From RGIG7213 sp045124505 (lineage in GTDB: Bacteria > Bacillota > Clostridia > Oscillospirales > CAG-272): a stretch of 64,000 nt of DNA. Positions 17,777 to 26,372 of the stretch are shown one piece after another (positions within the stretch are counted from its first letter, which is position 1; the number at the start of each line of letters is the position of its first letter). The notes beneath the pieces are model-generated. The model ran no database searches. It was not told the origin of the DNA and saw nothing but the letters and a program-made list of their open reading frames with translations. The DNA lies in the NCBI GenBank assembly GCA_045124505.1, contig JBGVLZ010000032.1, positions 9,278-73,277 on the forward strand. The letters run 5' to 3'. Both the position numbers and the translations under genes were made by a program.

Positions 17777-17820
17777 AAAAACACTTGCATGCCGACAATG
17801 GTATGCAAGTGTTTTTTTTA
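17777..17820. terminator. Bidirectional intrinsic terminator
   Basis: ACACTTGCATGCC pairs with GGTATGCAAGTGT (one G-U pair) around GACAAT, with AAAA before and eight Ts after. It separates the converging dockerin and rsmD genes. Confidence 0.9.
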
Positions 17821-17846
17821 ATTATCACAGCAAAATGTCTTTTATT

Positions 17847-18410
17847 TTACTGTTTTTTCCTGAGTCTGAAATAGTATATTCTTCCGCACTTATACGTTTT
17901 GACTTCCTCGTAAAGCTCCGTAACATCGGGATTTTCCGTAAGAAAATCACCGTTTTCCGTTTCGCACAGAATTATTGCTTCGTCTTCAAGCAGATCAGCT
18001 TTATAAATTCTTATAAGTGCATCGGAAAGAAAGTCGGATGCGTAGGGCGGGTCAAGAAATACTATACCGAATTTACGCTTTGAATTTGATGCAGCACGGA
18101 TATATTCCTTGTAATCAAGGCGCATTATCTTGCATTTTGAATAGAGCTTTGTCTTCATGGCATTTTGCTTTATTATTTCAGTTGCCTCATCGGACAAGTC
18201 ACAAAATACAGCACTTGATGCCCCTCTTGAAAGTGACTCAAGTCCCATCTGTCCCGAACCTGCAAACAGGTCAAGCACTGCTCTTCCCTCTATTTCAAAC
18301 TGTATTGCACTGAAAACTGTTTCCTTTGCACGCTGAAGTGTCGGGCGAGTCGCCTCTCCTTCAAGCGTTATAAGCGAACAGCCCCTCGCTGTACCTGTTA
18401 TAATTTTCAT
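17847..18410 (-). CDS. rsmD: 16S rRNA (guanine966-N2)-methyltransferase
   Basis: It methylates G966 of 16S rRNA in the 30S subunit. This 187-residue protein shows the family start MKIITGTARG, the RPT region (EATRPTLQRAKETVFSAIQ), the SAM motif VLDLFAGSGQMGLESLSRGA and the catalytic DPPY in VFLDPPYAS. I use the ATG at 18410, with AAGGAG upstream, over a longer frame to 18431. It follows fucO by 40 bp. Confidence 0.9.
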   Translation of the reverse strand: MKIITGTARGCSLITLEGEATRPTLQRAKETVFSAIQFEIEGRAVLDLFAGSGQMGLESLSRGASSAVFCDLSDEATEIIKQNAMKTKLYSKCKIMRLDYKEYIRAASNSKRKFGIVFLDPPYASDFLSDALIRIYKADLLEDEAIILCETENGDFLTENPDVTELYEEVKTYKCGRIYYFRLRKKQ

Positions 18411-18450
18411 CAAAAACTCCTTAATGCACAAATATACCGTGCTTTTTTAA

Positions 18451-19596
18451 TTACATAAGCTCGTTGTAAAGAGCTGTTATTTCCTCAACGCTTGTTTCTC
18501 TGGGGTTGCCGGGGCGGCAAGCATCATCGTAAGCCGACTGTGCAAGGAAAGGAATGTCCTCTGCCTTTACTATTGCTTTAAGGTCAGCAGGAATGCCTAC
18601 ATCAGCGGAAAGCTTCTTAACTGCATCTATTGCCGCTTTGCGGTATTCATCAACCGACATAGAATCAACATTTTCAACGCCCATAGCTTTTGCGATATAC
18701 TTGTATTTGTCGCCTGTTTCAGGTGCATTATAAGCCATAACAGTAGGCAGAATTATAGCATTTGCAATACCGTGGGGTGTATCGTAAAGCGCACCAAGCG
18801 GGTGAGCCATAGAGTGAACGATACCGAGACCTACGTTTGAAAATCCCATACCTGCAACATACTGACCGAGCGCCATACCCTCACGTCCGTCAGCTGTACC
18901 GTCAACAGCACCGCGCAGACTTCTTGCGATTATTTCAATAGCCTTCAGGTGGAACATATCGGAAAGCTCCCAAGCGCCCTTTGTAATATATCCCTCAATA
19001 GCGTGTGTAAGCGCATCCATACCTGTTGCCGCTGTAAGTCCCTTCGGCATTGTAGACATCATATCGGGGTCAACAAATGCAACAACGGGAATGTCGTGAA
19101 CGTCAACACAAACCATTTTGCGGTTCTTTTCGGCATCTGTGATAACATAGTTGATAGTTACCTCTGCTGCAGTGCCTGCTGTTGTGGGAACTGCAAGTAT
19201 CGGAACGGCTTTATTTTTAGTGGGCGCAACGCCTTCAAGTGAACGAATATCAGCAAATTCGGGGTTAGCAATAACTATACCTACTGCCTTTGCTGTATCC
19301 ATCGAAGAACCGCCGCCTATAGCAACTATACAGTCAGCTCCGTATGCTTTATATGCATCGATTCCTGCTTTTACATTTTCGATCGTAGGATTGGGCTTTA
19401 TGTCAGAGAAAAGTGTGTAGTCAATTCCTGCAGCTGTAAGAATATCGGTTACTTTTGCGGAAACTCCGAATTTTACAAGATCGGGGTCGGAAGCAACAAA
19501 TACCTTTTTAAAGCCTCTTGCCTTGATCTCCTCGGGAATCGCCTTTATAGCACCCGCACCGTGATAAGATGTTTCGTTAAGCACAAATCTGTTCAT
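18451..19596 (-). CDS. fucO: Iron-dependent alcohol dehydrogenase, lactaldehyde reductase type
   Basis: It reduces lactaldehyde to 1,2-propanediol with NADH in anaerobic fucose or rhamnose breakdown; other short aldehydes are possible substrates. The 381-residue sequence begins MNRFVLNETSYHGAGAI, typical of FucO. It has the NAD-binding GGGSSMDTAKA near residue 94 and metal ligands in GMDALTHAIEGY (Asp, His) and HSMAHPLGALYDTPHG (two His). AAAGGA lies before the ATG. No other fucose genes are in the window. Confidence 0.87.
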   Translation of the reverse strand: MNRFVLNETSYHGAGAIKAIPEEIKARGFKKVFVASDPDLVKFGVSAKVTDILTAAGIDYTLFSDIKPNPTIENVKAGIDAYKAYGADCIVAIGGGSSMDTAKAVGIVIANPEFADIRSLEGVAPTKNKAVPILAVPTTAGTAAEVTINYVITDAEKNRKMVCVDVHDIPVVAFVDPDMMSTMPKGLTAATGMDALTHAIEGYITKGAWELSDMFHLKAIEIIARSLRGAVDGTADGREGMALGQYVAGMGFSNVGLGIVHSMAHPLGALYDTPHGIANAIILPTVMAYNAPETGDKYKYIAKAMGVENVDSMSVDEYRKAAIDAVKKLSADVGIPADLKAIVKAEDIPFLAQSAYDDACRPGNPRETSVEEITALYNELM

Positions 19597-19651
19597 TGTT
19601 ATTTTTCCTTTCTGTTTTTCAATTTGAGGAAATATTTACCTCTTATCTATT

Positions 19652-19680
19652 ATTATAACCCAAAACAGTATTTTTTACAA
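19652..19680 (-). promoter_or_regulatory. Promoter of fucO
   Basis: On the minus strand TTGTAA (19675-19680) and TATAAT (19652-19657) have a 17-base spacer, about 55 bases before the fucO ATG. Confidence 0.65.
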
Positions 19681-19732
19681 TGGCTTGTTTGTTAATTATT
19701 AGGGCTTTTATCAGCAAAAACGTTCAAAGATA

Positions 19733-19761
19733 TTGATTTTTCACCTATATAATTATATAAT
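19733..19761 (+). promoter_or_regulatory. Promoter of ylmH
   Basis: TTGATT (19733-19738) and TATAAT (19756-19761) have a 17-base spacer, 27 bases before the ylmH ATG. Confidence 0.7.
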
Positions 19762-19788
19762 AAGTCAGTATTATTTTACGGAGAGCTT

Positions 19789-20538
19789 ATGAAAAACGAA
19801 AACGATATAATTATACACAGATTTGAAGACCTTGCAGAAAGATCACTTTGCAACTATACCCCGACGTATACAGATTTTTTGGATATGAATGAGCAAAGTA
19901 TACTTTTGTCCTCATACATTCCATGCTCATTTACGCTTTACGGCGGATATGACAGTGCTGAGCGAAAGATAGCCTGTTTCAATGAAGAAGAACTTACAGC
20001 AGAGGTATCCGATTTTCCTGCTGTTTGGCTTGAAATTGCACCTTCGGCACCTAAATTTGCACAGGAGCTTTCCCACCGTGACTTTCTCGGTGCATTGATG
20101 AATCTCGGACTTGAAAGAAATGTATTCGGCGATCTTATTATATACGAAAATAAGTGCTACGTGTACACACTTAAAAAGATAGTACCTTATATTGAAGAAA
20201 ATCTTTCAAGCGTTTCAAGAACGAAGGTTGATTGCAAAACGCTTGATCGTCTGCCTCCTCTTTCAGTCCAAGAACCCGAAGAAATGACCGTCATTGCTTC
20301 ATCAAACCGTGCCGATGCACTGATCGCTTCTGTGTACAACCTTTCAAGAAGCGATGCGCTCACACTCATTGATGGCGGTAAGGTTTTTATAAACAGCGTA
20401 GTTTTAACACAAAATCACAAAACCCTCAAAGAAAACGACACCGTTTCCGTTCGAGGGTTTGGCAGATTTATTTTTATAAACGAAACTGATAATAGAACAC
20501 GAAGCGGAAAAAGCAGAATAGTAATTAAAAAATACTGA
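19789..20538 (+). CDS. ylmH: YlmH-type S4-domain RNA-binding protein
   Basis: A 249-residue homologue of YlmH. The hallmark HRDFLGALMNLGLERNVFGD lies near residues 95-115, and the C-terminal S4 RNA-binding domain near 175-245 contains RSDALTLIDGGKVFINSVV. YlmH family members bind RNA, and in Bacillus YlmH has been linked to rescue of stalled ribosomes. In many Firmicutes it sits in the division cluster between sepF/ylmG and divIVA; here it is alone with its own promoter. Confidence 0.85.
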   Translation: MKNENDIIIHRFEDLAERSLCNYTPTYTDFLDMNEQSILLSSYIPCSFTLYGGYDSAERKIACFNEEELTAEVSDFPAVWLEIAPSAPKFAQELSHRDFLGALMNLGLERNVFGDLIIYENKCYVYTLKKIVPYIEENLSSVSRTKVDCKTLDRLPPLSVQEPEEMTVIASSNRADALIASVYNLSRSDALTLIDGGKVFINSVVLTQNHKTLKENDTVSVRGFGRFIFINETDNRTRSGKSRIVIKKY

Positions 20539-20540
20539 GT

Positions 20541-22031
20541 TTACTCTTTTACTTCTATTAAAATATGTTTTCCGTCACCTTTTATGGTGTGGTACTGATT
20601 ATCAAGAAGTACAGGCAGGTCATATTCAGTTAAATCTATTTCTCTGTTAAATTCTATATTTTTCAAATTGTAATAATTCATAAAGCCATATCCGCCCCAA
20701 TGCCAACCGGAATTGCCGAAAGTAACAGGTACCAAAGCATTCATCATTGTATAATCCTGCGGCATATTACTTATAGCAGGTGCATATCCGATAGAGCCTG
20801 TTATCTGCACATATTTAGTTTCATCACCGTCAAGCAGTCCGAGCTCCATAATATCATCAATTGTAGCACTGATTCTGTAATCGGTATACGTTTTCTGTAC
20901 ATAAAGTGCATTTCCGTAAGCAAAGGAGAACACAACGAACACCCAACACAGTGCAAAACTTACAATTTTGGCAGGATATGCTTTTTTTGCCGATGCTACA
21001 AAAATAGCGATAAAAGCCAAAAACGCACCAAAACCATACATCGCCCTGCATGCAAATATGGGATTATCCAAGACGAGGTATACTCCAATTGACAAAAACA
21101 GCATGGCTGCCATTATGACTACGGAAACAACAAACGCTGAAAGCTTCATCCTTTTGGAATCTCTCATAGCCACATAAATGAACGATACACATACCAGTAC
21201 TGCCATGACTGTCCATTCTATTCTGAAGCAGTTCTTAATGTTATTAAAATATATGCCTGAATTTTTTATGATCTGCGGAACAAGTTCAGAAAACGGAGCC
21301 ATGGAAGTAGATGCATAATTATCAGCAGGAACCATGATAAATACTCTGAATATTACCAGCCCCAAAACATATCCCGCCACAGAAGTGCCTAAAAAATACA
21401 GGATTTTTTTAATTTCTTTTCTTTCATTCCACATTTTAAATACGAGCAAGGCGACGAACATCGGAAAAATTCCGCTTGCCGCCTGATATGTCATACACAT
21501 ACCGAGCATTCCGACAACAACCATCAAACCATAAAGAAGATAATTATTGCCTTTGAAGAAAAACAACGGAAGCACCGATGCAAGTATCGACAAAGCCATA
21601 AATGTAGAATCATATTTATACGATATACATTCCAGGAAAAACGGTGTCATACCGAAAAACATTGCGGCAACATATTGCCAGAACGAAAATTTAGTCTTTC
21701 CCGAAATAACATATATAGCAACAGCACCCGATGCCGCAAGGAATACACACGCAACAAACTGCGTCAAGGGAGATGCATCTGTAAGATAATTTCCTGTGCT
21801 GAAAAATCTCGAAATAAAATTAGATAAAAATCTGCTGTAATATTCCCACCCCTTGAACCCCGCATGCACTCTGCCCATATCATCTATATAGTTGAAATCG
21901 GCACGGAAAATAGCACTGTAAGAAATAATATATGCAAATGACAAAATACATATAGGTACCAGGAGTTTTTTTAATTCCAAACAATAGTATAAAACTTCGT
22001 TTTTAATTGCTTGATACTTTTTTTGAATCAC
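20541..22031 (-). CDS. GtrII-like polytopic glycosyltransferase/membrane protein
   Basis: This 496-residue membrane protein has 10-12 hydrophobic helices and a soluble C-terminal segment of about 100 residues. After the first helix lies FNYIDDMGRVHAGF, an Asp-rich loop like the catalytic loop of GtrII/GT-C membrane glycosyltransferases, which use lipid-linked sugars outside the membrane. The GTG at 22031 has GGAGGG upstream and sits 16 bases after the predicted transcription start, which rules out a frame beginning at 22082. The exact sugar and acceptor are unknown. Confidence 0.65.
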   Translation of the reverse strand: MIQKKYQAIKNEVLYYCLELKKLLVPICILSFAYIISYSAIFRADFNYIDDMGRVHAGFKGWEYYSRFLSNFISRFFSTGNYLTDASPLTQFVACVFLAASGAVAIYVISGKTKFSFWQYVAAMFFGMTPFFLECISYKYDSTFMALSILASVLPLFFFKGNNYLLYGLMVVVGMLGMCMTYQAASGIFPMFVALLVFKMWNERKEIKKILYFLGTSVAGYVLGLVIFRVFIMVPADNYASTSMAPFSELVPQIIKNSGIYFNNIKNCFRIEWTVMAVLVCVSFIYVAMRDSKRMKLSAFVVSVVIMAAMLFLSIGVYLVLDNPIFACRAMYGFGAFLAFIAIFVASAKKAYPAKIVSFALCWVFVVFSFAYGNALYVQKTYTDYRISATIDDIMELGLLDGDETKYVQITGSIGYAPAISNMPQDYTMMNALVPVTFGNSGWHWGGYGFMNYYNLKNIEFNREIDLTEYDLPVLLDNQYHTIKGDGKHILIEVKE

Positions 22032-22053
22032 GAAACACCCTCCATTCGGATAT

Positions 22054-22082
22054 ATTATAGCAGTATTCTTTATTAAATGCAA
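22054..22082 (-). promoter_or_regulatory. Promoter of the GtrII-like gene
   Basis: On the minus strand TTGCAT (22077-22082) and TATAAT (22054-22059) are 17 bases apart. The implied leader is very short, which supports the GTG start at 22031. Confidence 0.65.
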
Positions 22083-22152
22083 TAGTTAGACGTTAATTTA
22101 TAACCATAAAAAGTTTTTTTGCATATAATATAACAAAACATAAGGGGGATAT

Positions 22153-22641
22153 ATGCAAAATTCAAATTTTATAAGGATCGCACGGTTGTTATCCCGCAGA
22201 CCCAAAGCCTGGGCACGGCTCAGCGGTTCTGAATTATATGAAGCAATATCGGGAATTGTCGGATTTTATCCGACAGACACAGGGATTTTAGTGGCAAGTG
22301 AAATATACGGCTTGCCGATTTCCGATGTAAAATGCGAAAGTCCCATTTTGGGTATGCACATACATGAAGGAAATTCATGCACGGGAAGCACCGACGATCC
22401 GTTTGAAAATGCAGGTGTACACTACAACCCAAACCGATGTCCGCATCCGTTTCACGCAGGAGATATGGTGCCGATATTCAGTGCTGACGGTTACGGATTT
22501 TCTGCATTTTTTACAGATCGCTTTACACTTGATGAAATAATCGGCAAAGCAGTTATACTTCATCTTTCAGCCGATGATTTTCACACACAACCATCAGGCA
22601 ATTCGGGTGAAAAAATCGCATGCGGCATAATAAGAAAATAG
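22153..22641 (+). CDS. Cytosolic Cu/Zn superoxide dismutase-like protein
   Basis: A 162-residue protein of the SodC family. Copper-ligand motif HIH in GMHIHEG, the bridging and zinc His/Asp in GVHYNP and CPHPFHAGDM, a later His in VILHLSADDF, and the GNSG...ACG ending are all present. Two Cys (NSCTG and ACGII) match the family disulfide. The usual catalytic Arg near the C terminus is Lys (GNSGEKIACG). No signal peptide is present, unlike most bacterial SodC. A GGGGGA ribosome site precedes the ATG. It could be a superoxide dismutase or a copper-binding relative. Confidence 0.78.
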   Translation: MQNSNFIRIARLLSRRPKAWARLSGSELYEAISGIVGFYPTDTGILVASEIYGLPISDVKCESPILGMHIHEGNSCTGSTDDPFENAGVHYNPNRCPHPFHAGDMVPIFSADGYGFSAFFTDRFTLDEIIGKAVILHLSADDFHTQPSGNSGEKIACGIIRK

Positions 22642-22654
22642 TTATACATCAAGT

Positions 22655-22992
22655 CATAACCACCGGCTAAGCCGGTGGCTTGCTCAGCCCTATAAGGGCA
22701 TGTTACTGGCGGGGCTGAAAGCCCACTGAAACATTTGACACTTGCAAACTAGCCCTACCGCCACAGATGTGGCTACACAGAACCCAAGCCTTCTCCTGCG
22801 GGAGAAGGGGGACCACAATAGTGGTGGATGAGGAGTTGATTTGAACATAAAACACCTCATCCGTCAGCCTGCGGCTGACACCTGTCCCCCATCACTTGAC
22901 TTTGTCAAGTGACTGGGGAAGGCTTACGCTGTAGCGGGATTGCTCAACGGCAAAAGCCTCTTTGGAACCACCCGCTCAGTGGGTGGTTTTCG
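22655..22992 (+). repeat. IS200/IS605-like non-coding element, copy A
   Basis: This 338-bp gene-free element starts CATAACCA and ends GGTGGTTTTCG. Its left hairpin is CCACCGGC-TAA-GCCGGTGG (22660-22678) and its right hairpin CCACCCGC-TCA-GTGGGTGG (22968-22986). It contains a CACTTGAC-TT-TGTCAAGTG hairpin near 22892. Both ends match copy B at 60863-61271, while the centres differ. Terminal hairpins at an AT-rich border resemble IS200/IS605 ends whose transposase has been lost. The centre (22786-22882) carries the same CCTTCTCC/GGAGAAGG and CCTCATCCGTCAG modules as 2453-2506. Confidence 0.7.
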
Positions 22993-23004
22993 TTATACAA
23001 TCAA

Positions 23005-23034
23005 AAGATGGGAACATCGAAATGTTCCCATCTT
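23005..23034 (-). terminator. Terminator of the ribosomal operon after rplQ
   Basis: On the minus strand a 13-bp perfect stem AAGATGGGAACAT with a UUCG tetraloop is followed by UUUGAUUGU, immediately after the rplQ stop. On the plus strand the same stem is followed by a T-rich tail, so it may work both ways. Confidence 0.9.
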
Positions 23035-23041
23035 ATTTTTT

Positions 23042-23479
23042 TTATTCAGCGTCCTTTTCGGCTTTCTTTTCTGCCTTTTTAGCAGCTTTTTCTGCCTTCT
23101 TGTCAGCTTTTTCATCCTTTGCTGCGGGCTTTTCGTAACCAACAAGCTTAATTACTGCCATTTCAGCAGCGTCGCCTCTACGGGGACCGAGCTTGTAAAT
23201 TGCGGTGTAGCCACCGTTTCTTTCAGCATAAAGGGGTGCAAGTTCGTTAAATACCTTGCTAACAACAGCTTCTTTTGTTATAAATGCAAGAGCAGCACGG
23301 CGGGAAGCCAAAGTATTCTTCTTGCCGAGTGTGATCATCTTTTCAGCCAAGGGTCTTACTTCTTTTGCTCTTGTAAGAGTTGTTACTATCTGACCGTTTT
23401 CAAGCAACAGAGTAACCATGCCTTTGAGCATTGCCATTCTGTGCTCGGTGGTTCTGCCTAATTTTCTTGTACCGGGCAT
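23042..23479 (-). CDS. rplQ: 50S ribosomal protein L17
   Basis: A large-subunit protein near the peptide exit tunnel. The start MPGTRKLGRTTEHRMAMLK is the family hallmark, and PLYAERNGGYTAIYKLGPRR follows near residues 79-98. At 145 residues it is longer than the usual 112-130 because of a Lys/Ala/Glu-rich C-terminal tail. It is the last gene of the S10-spc-alpha cluster. Confidence 0.97.
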   Translation of the reverse strand: MPGTRKLGRTTEHRMAMLKGMVTLLLENGQIVTTLTRAKEVRPLAEKMITLGKKNTLASRRAALAFITKEAVVSKVFNELAPLYAERNGGYTAIYKLGPRRGDAAEMAVIKLVGYEKPAAKDEKADKKAEKAAKKAEKKAEKDAE

Positions 23480-23505
23480 TTATCTATACCTCCTTATATT
23501 CTTGC

Positions 23506-24462
23506 TCAATCTTCGCTTTTCTTAAAGCCAAGACCGAGTGAGGCGAGTTTCTGGTGAACCTCATCAAGAGATTTCTTTCCGAGGTTACGAACCTTGATCA
23601 TCTCATCCTCTGTTTTATTGATCAAATCTTCCACTGTGTGAATATCCGCACGCTTCAAGCAGTTGAAGCTTCTTACGGACAAGTCAAGCTCCTCAATGGT
23701 CATCTCAAGAACTTTTTCTTTCTTGGTTTCCTCACGCTCAACCATAATCGATTCACTCTTTGCTTCATCAGAAAGTTCAACAAAGAGGTTGAGATGCTCG
23801 TTGAGTATCTTGGCACCTAATGATATAGCTTTCTTTGCCGTTATAGTACCGTTTGTAACAACGGAAACCGTAAGCTTATCAAAGTCTGTTATGCCGCTGT
23901 TTCCTACCCTGGTGGATTCAACCGTGTAATTGACCTTAAGTACCGGGGTGTATATGGAATCGGTATATATCAAACCTATCTGCGGAGGATTGATTTGCTT
24001 GTTCTTTTCTTGCGATACATAGCCACGGCCGCGGTCGAATGTAATTTCCATGAAAAGATTTGCGTTTTCGGAAAGTGTGGCAATATGGTGATCGGGGTTA
24101 AGAATCTCAACATCCGCATCTTCCTGAATATCGCCTGCTTTAACCTCACACTCACCCGTCATATCGATAATTACTTTCTTGGGGCCTTCGCCGTAAAGCT
24201 GTGCAACAATACCTTTAATATTGAGGATTATCTCGCAAACATCCTCTTTAACACCGGGTATGGTGGATATCTCATGCAATACACCGTTTATCTTAACGCT
24301 GACGGGAGCTACGCCGGGCAGCGAAGACAAGAGAACTCTACGTAAAGAGTTACCGAGTGTTGTACCGTATCCTCTTTCGAGGGGCTCTACCACGAATGAA
24401 CCGCTCTTTCCGTCCTCGCTGAGGTCGATCGCGGTTATGTTCGGCTTTTGTATTTCTATCAT
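23506..24462 (-). CDS. rpoA: RNA polymerase alpha subunit
   Basis: Assembly and regulator-contact subunit of RNA polymerase. The 318 residues comprise the N-terminal dimerisation domain (GYGTTLGNSLRRVLLSSLPG near residue 32) and the C-terminal domain (LDLSVRSFNCLKRADIHTVE and RNLGKKSLDEVHQKLASLGL) that binds UP elements and activators. It lies between rpsD and rplQ as in other Firmicutes. Confidence 0.98.
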   Translation of the reverse strand: MIEIQKPNITAIDLSEDGKSGSFVVEPLERGYGTTLGNSLRRVLLSSLPGVAPVSVKINGVLHEISTIPGVKEDVCEIILNIKGIVAQLYGEGPKKVIIDMTGECEVKAGDIQEDADVEILNPDHHIATLSENANLFMEITFDRGRGYVSQEKNKQINPPQIGLIYTDSIYTPVLKVNYTVESTRVGNSGITDFDKLTVSVVTNGTITAKKAISLGAKILNEHLNLFVELSDEAKSESIMVEREETKKEKVLEMTIEELDLSVRSFNCLKRADIHTVEDLINKTEDEMIKVRNLGKKSLDEVHQKLASLGLGFKKSED

Positions 24463-24543
24463 TGAGTACCTCCTAATTATTATTTAATTCAAATAAGCAC
24501 CTATGCCGCCCTATATGGCGCATCGGCTGTAGGGAGGCTGTTA

Positions 24544-25173
24544 TTACTTGGAATAAAGCTCTACGATGAGGTGTTCTTCGAAGGGGAATGTTACATCCTC
24601 TCTTGTAGGAAGAACAGTTACCTTTGCAACTGCATTCTCAGCGTCAACCTCAAGCCACTTGGGAGCTGTCTTTGTAGCCATTTCTTCGATAAGCTGCTTA
24701 ACTCTTGTACCGTTCTTAGCCTTATCTGTAACAGCTATAACATCTCCTGCTTTTACAATAATGGAGGGAATGTCAGCCTTTTTGCCGTTCAAGGTAAAGT
24801 GACCGTGACGGACGAGCTGTCTGGATTCTTTTCTTGATGAACCCATACCCATCTGATAAACTACGTTATCAAGTCTTCTTTCAAGCAAAGAAAGAAGGTT
24901 ATCACCTGTTACGCCTGCCTTCTTGTCAGCCTTTTCAAAATACATTCTGAACTGCTTTTCAGCAACGCCGTAATATCTCTTTGCTTTCTGCTTTTCACGC
25001 AGCTGCATACCATACTCGCCAACCTTCTTCTTTGCAGCACCATGCTGACCGGGAGCTGATTCTTTTCTGGTAATGAGTGCGCACTTGTCTGAAAGGCACT
25101 TGTCGCCCTTCAAAAACAGCTTTGTACCTTCTCTGCGGCAAAGTCTGCACGCAGGACCTGTATATCTTGCCAT
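24544..25173 (-). CDS. rpsD: 30S ribosomal protein S4
   Basis: A primary 16S rRNA-binding protein that starts 30S assembly. The 209 residues begin MARYTGPACRLCRREG with a CxxC zinc-type N terminus and contain the S4 fold (LLSLLERRLDNVVYQMG and RQLVRHGHFTLNGKK). The 81-base gap to rpoA contains a small GC-rich hairpin (around 24510) that might be regulatory. Unlike Bacillus, rpsD lies here in the alpha operon. Confidence 0.97.
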   Translation of the reverse strand: MARYTGPACRLCRREGTKLFLKGDKCLSDKCALITRKESAPGQHGAAKKKVGEYGMQLREKQKAKRYYGVAEKQFRMYFEKADKKAGVTGDNLLSLLERRLDNVVYQMGMGSSRKESRQLVRHGHFTLNGKKADIPSIIVKAGDVIAVTDKAKNGTRVKQLIEEMATKTAPKWLEVDAENAVAKVTVLPTREDVTFPFEEHLIVELYSK

Positions 25174-25188
25174 CTTGTTTCTTCCTCC

Positions 25189-25590
25189 TTACACGCGTCT
25201 TCTCTTGGGAGGTCTGCATCCGTTGTGAGGGATGGGTGTAACATCTCTGATAAGAGTGATGTCAAGACCTGTCGCCTGAAGTGCACGGATTGCCGCCTCT
25301 CTGCCTGAGCCGGGGCCTTTTACGTAAACTTCTACGGTTTTCATGCCATGCTCCATAGCGAGCTTTGCAGCAGTTTCTGCCGCCATCTGAGCTGCAAACG
25401 GAGTAGACTTTCTTGAACCCTTAAAGCCGAGTTCGCCTGCGGAAGCCCAAGAAACCGTATTGCCTTCCGTATCGGTTATGGTTATGATTGTGTTATTGAA
25501 AGTAGACTGAATATGTGCAGCGCCTGATGCAATATTCTTACGCTCGCGGCGCTTCTTAACAGCCTTCTTTGCTGTTTTAACCTTTGCCAT
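25189..25590 (-). CDS. rpsK: 30S ribosomal protein S11
   Basis: A platform protein of the small subunit contacting 16S rRNA near the E site. The 133-residue sequence has the family stretches HIQSTFNNTIITITDTEGN and VKGPGSGREAAIRALQATGL and ends HNGCRPPKRRRV. It lies between rpsM and rpsD. Confidence 0.98.
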   Translation of the reverse strand: MAKVKTAKKAVKKRRERKNIASGAAHIQSTFNNTIITITDTEGNTVSWASAGELGFKGSRKSTPFAAQMAAETAAKLAMEHGMKTVEVYVKGPGSGREAAIRALQATGLDITLIRDVTPIPHNGCRPPKRRRV

Positions 25591-25605
25591 TTAGCTTGTC
25601 ACTCC

Positions 25606-25974
25606 TTATTTCTTCTTATTCGCTATTGTCTTAGCGGGACCTTTTCTCGTTCTTGCGTTTGTCTTTGTTCTCTGACCTCTTACAGGCAGACCCTTTCTGT
25701 GACGAACGCCTCTGTAGCAACCGATTTCAACGAGTCTCTTGATGTCCATCGCAATTTCACGGCGAAGTTCACCTTCAACCAAGTGGTTATTTTCGATCTC
25801 GTCACGAAGCTTTGCTACATCTTCTTCGGTAAGATCCTTACATCTTGTATCAGGATCGATGCCTGTTTTTGCAAGGATCTGGTTCGACGTTGTTCTGCCG
25901 ATACCGTATATATAGGTAAGACCTATTTCAACTCTTTTTGCGTTGGGTATATCAACACCAGCTATACGTGCCAT
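25606..25974 (-). CDS. rpsM: 30S ribosomal protein S13
   Basis: A head protein of the small subunit that forms intersubunit bridges and contacts P-site tRNA. The 122 residues begin MARIAGVDIPNAKRVEIGLT and carry RGVRHRKGLPVRGQRTKTNA near the basic C terminus. It follows rpmJ. Confidence 0.98.
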   Translation of the reverse strand: MARIAGVDIPNAKRVEIGLTYIYGIGRTTSNQILAKTGIDPDTRCKDLTEEDVAKLRDEIENNHLVEGELRREIAMDIKRLVEIGCYRGVRHRKGLPVRGQRTKTNARTRKGPAKTIANKKK

Positions 25975-25997
25975 TGATTTTATTACCTCCTGTATTA

Positions 25998-26111
25998 TTA
26001 ACCCTGTTTCTGCTTATGCTTGGGGTTTTCGCATATGACCATTACACGGCCCTTTCTTCTGATTATCTTGCATTTTTCGCAGATTTTCTTTACGGAAGGC
26101 TTTACTTTCAT
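25998..26111 (-). CDS. rpmJ: 50S ribosomal protein L36, zinc-binding form
   Basis: A 37-residue protein beginning MKVKPSVKKICEKCKIIRRK. The CxxC, later Cys and His (ICEKC, VICENPKH) form the zinc-ribbon ligand set. It lies between infA and rpsM as is standard. Confidence 0.97.
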   Translation of the reverse strand: MKVKPSVKKICEKCKIIRRKGRVMVICENPKHKQKQG

Positions 26112-26153
26112 ATTGTGACACCATTCCTTTCATAATTTTGAATGTGCGTTAGT

Positions 26154-26372
26154 TTATTTTGTTCTCCAGGTGATACGTCCTTTTGTGAGGTCGTAAACAG
26201 AAACCTCAACCGTAACCTTATCACCAACGAGTATTTTAATGCAATTGAGTCTGAGCTTGCCCGAAATATTCGCAGTCACTACATGACCGTTGGGCAATTT
26301 TACCTTGAAGGTCGCATTGGGAAGTGCTTCCGTAACGACACCTTCAAATTCTATTACATCATCCTTTGGCAG
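26154..26372 (-). CDS. infA: Translation initiation factor IF-1 with a non-AUG start
   Basis: IF-1 binds the 30S A site during initiation. The OB-fold sequence PKDDVIEFEGVVTEALPNAT, with a C-terminal RITWRTK, is complete. There is no ATG or GTG at the expected site. Starting at CTG (26372-26370) gives exactly 72 residues, the normal length, with (M)PKDDVIEFEG aligned to the usual M-x-K-x-D-V-I-E. GGAGGGG lies 6 bases upstream. The ATT codons at 26378 and 26375 are the other options. A TTG at 26387 lies inside the ribosome-binding site and is rejected. Confidence 0.93.
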   Translation of the reverse strand: MPKDDVIEFEGVVTEALPNATFKVKLPNGHVVTANISGKLRLNCIKILVGDKVTVEVSVYDLTKGRITWRTK

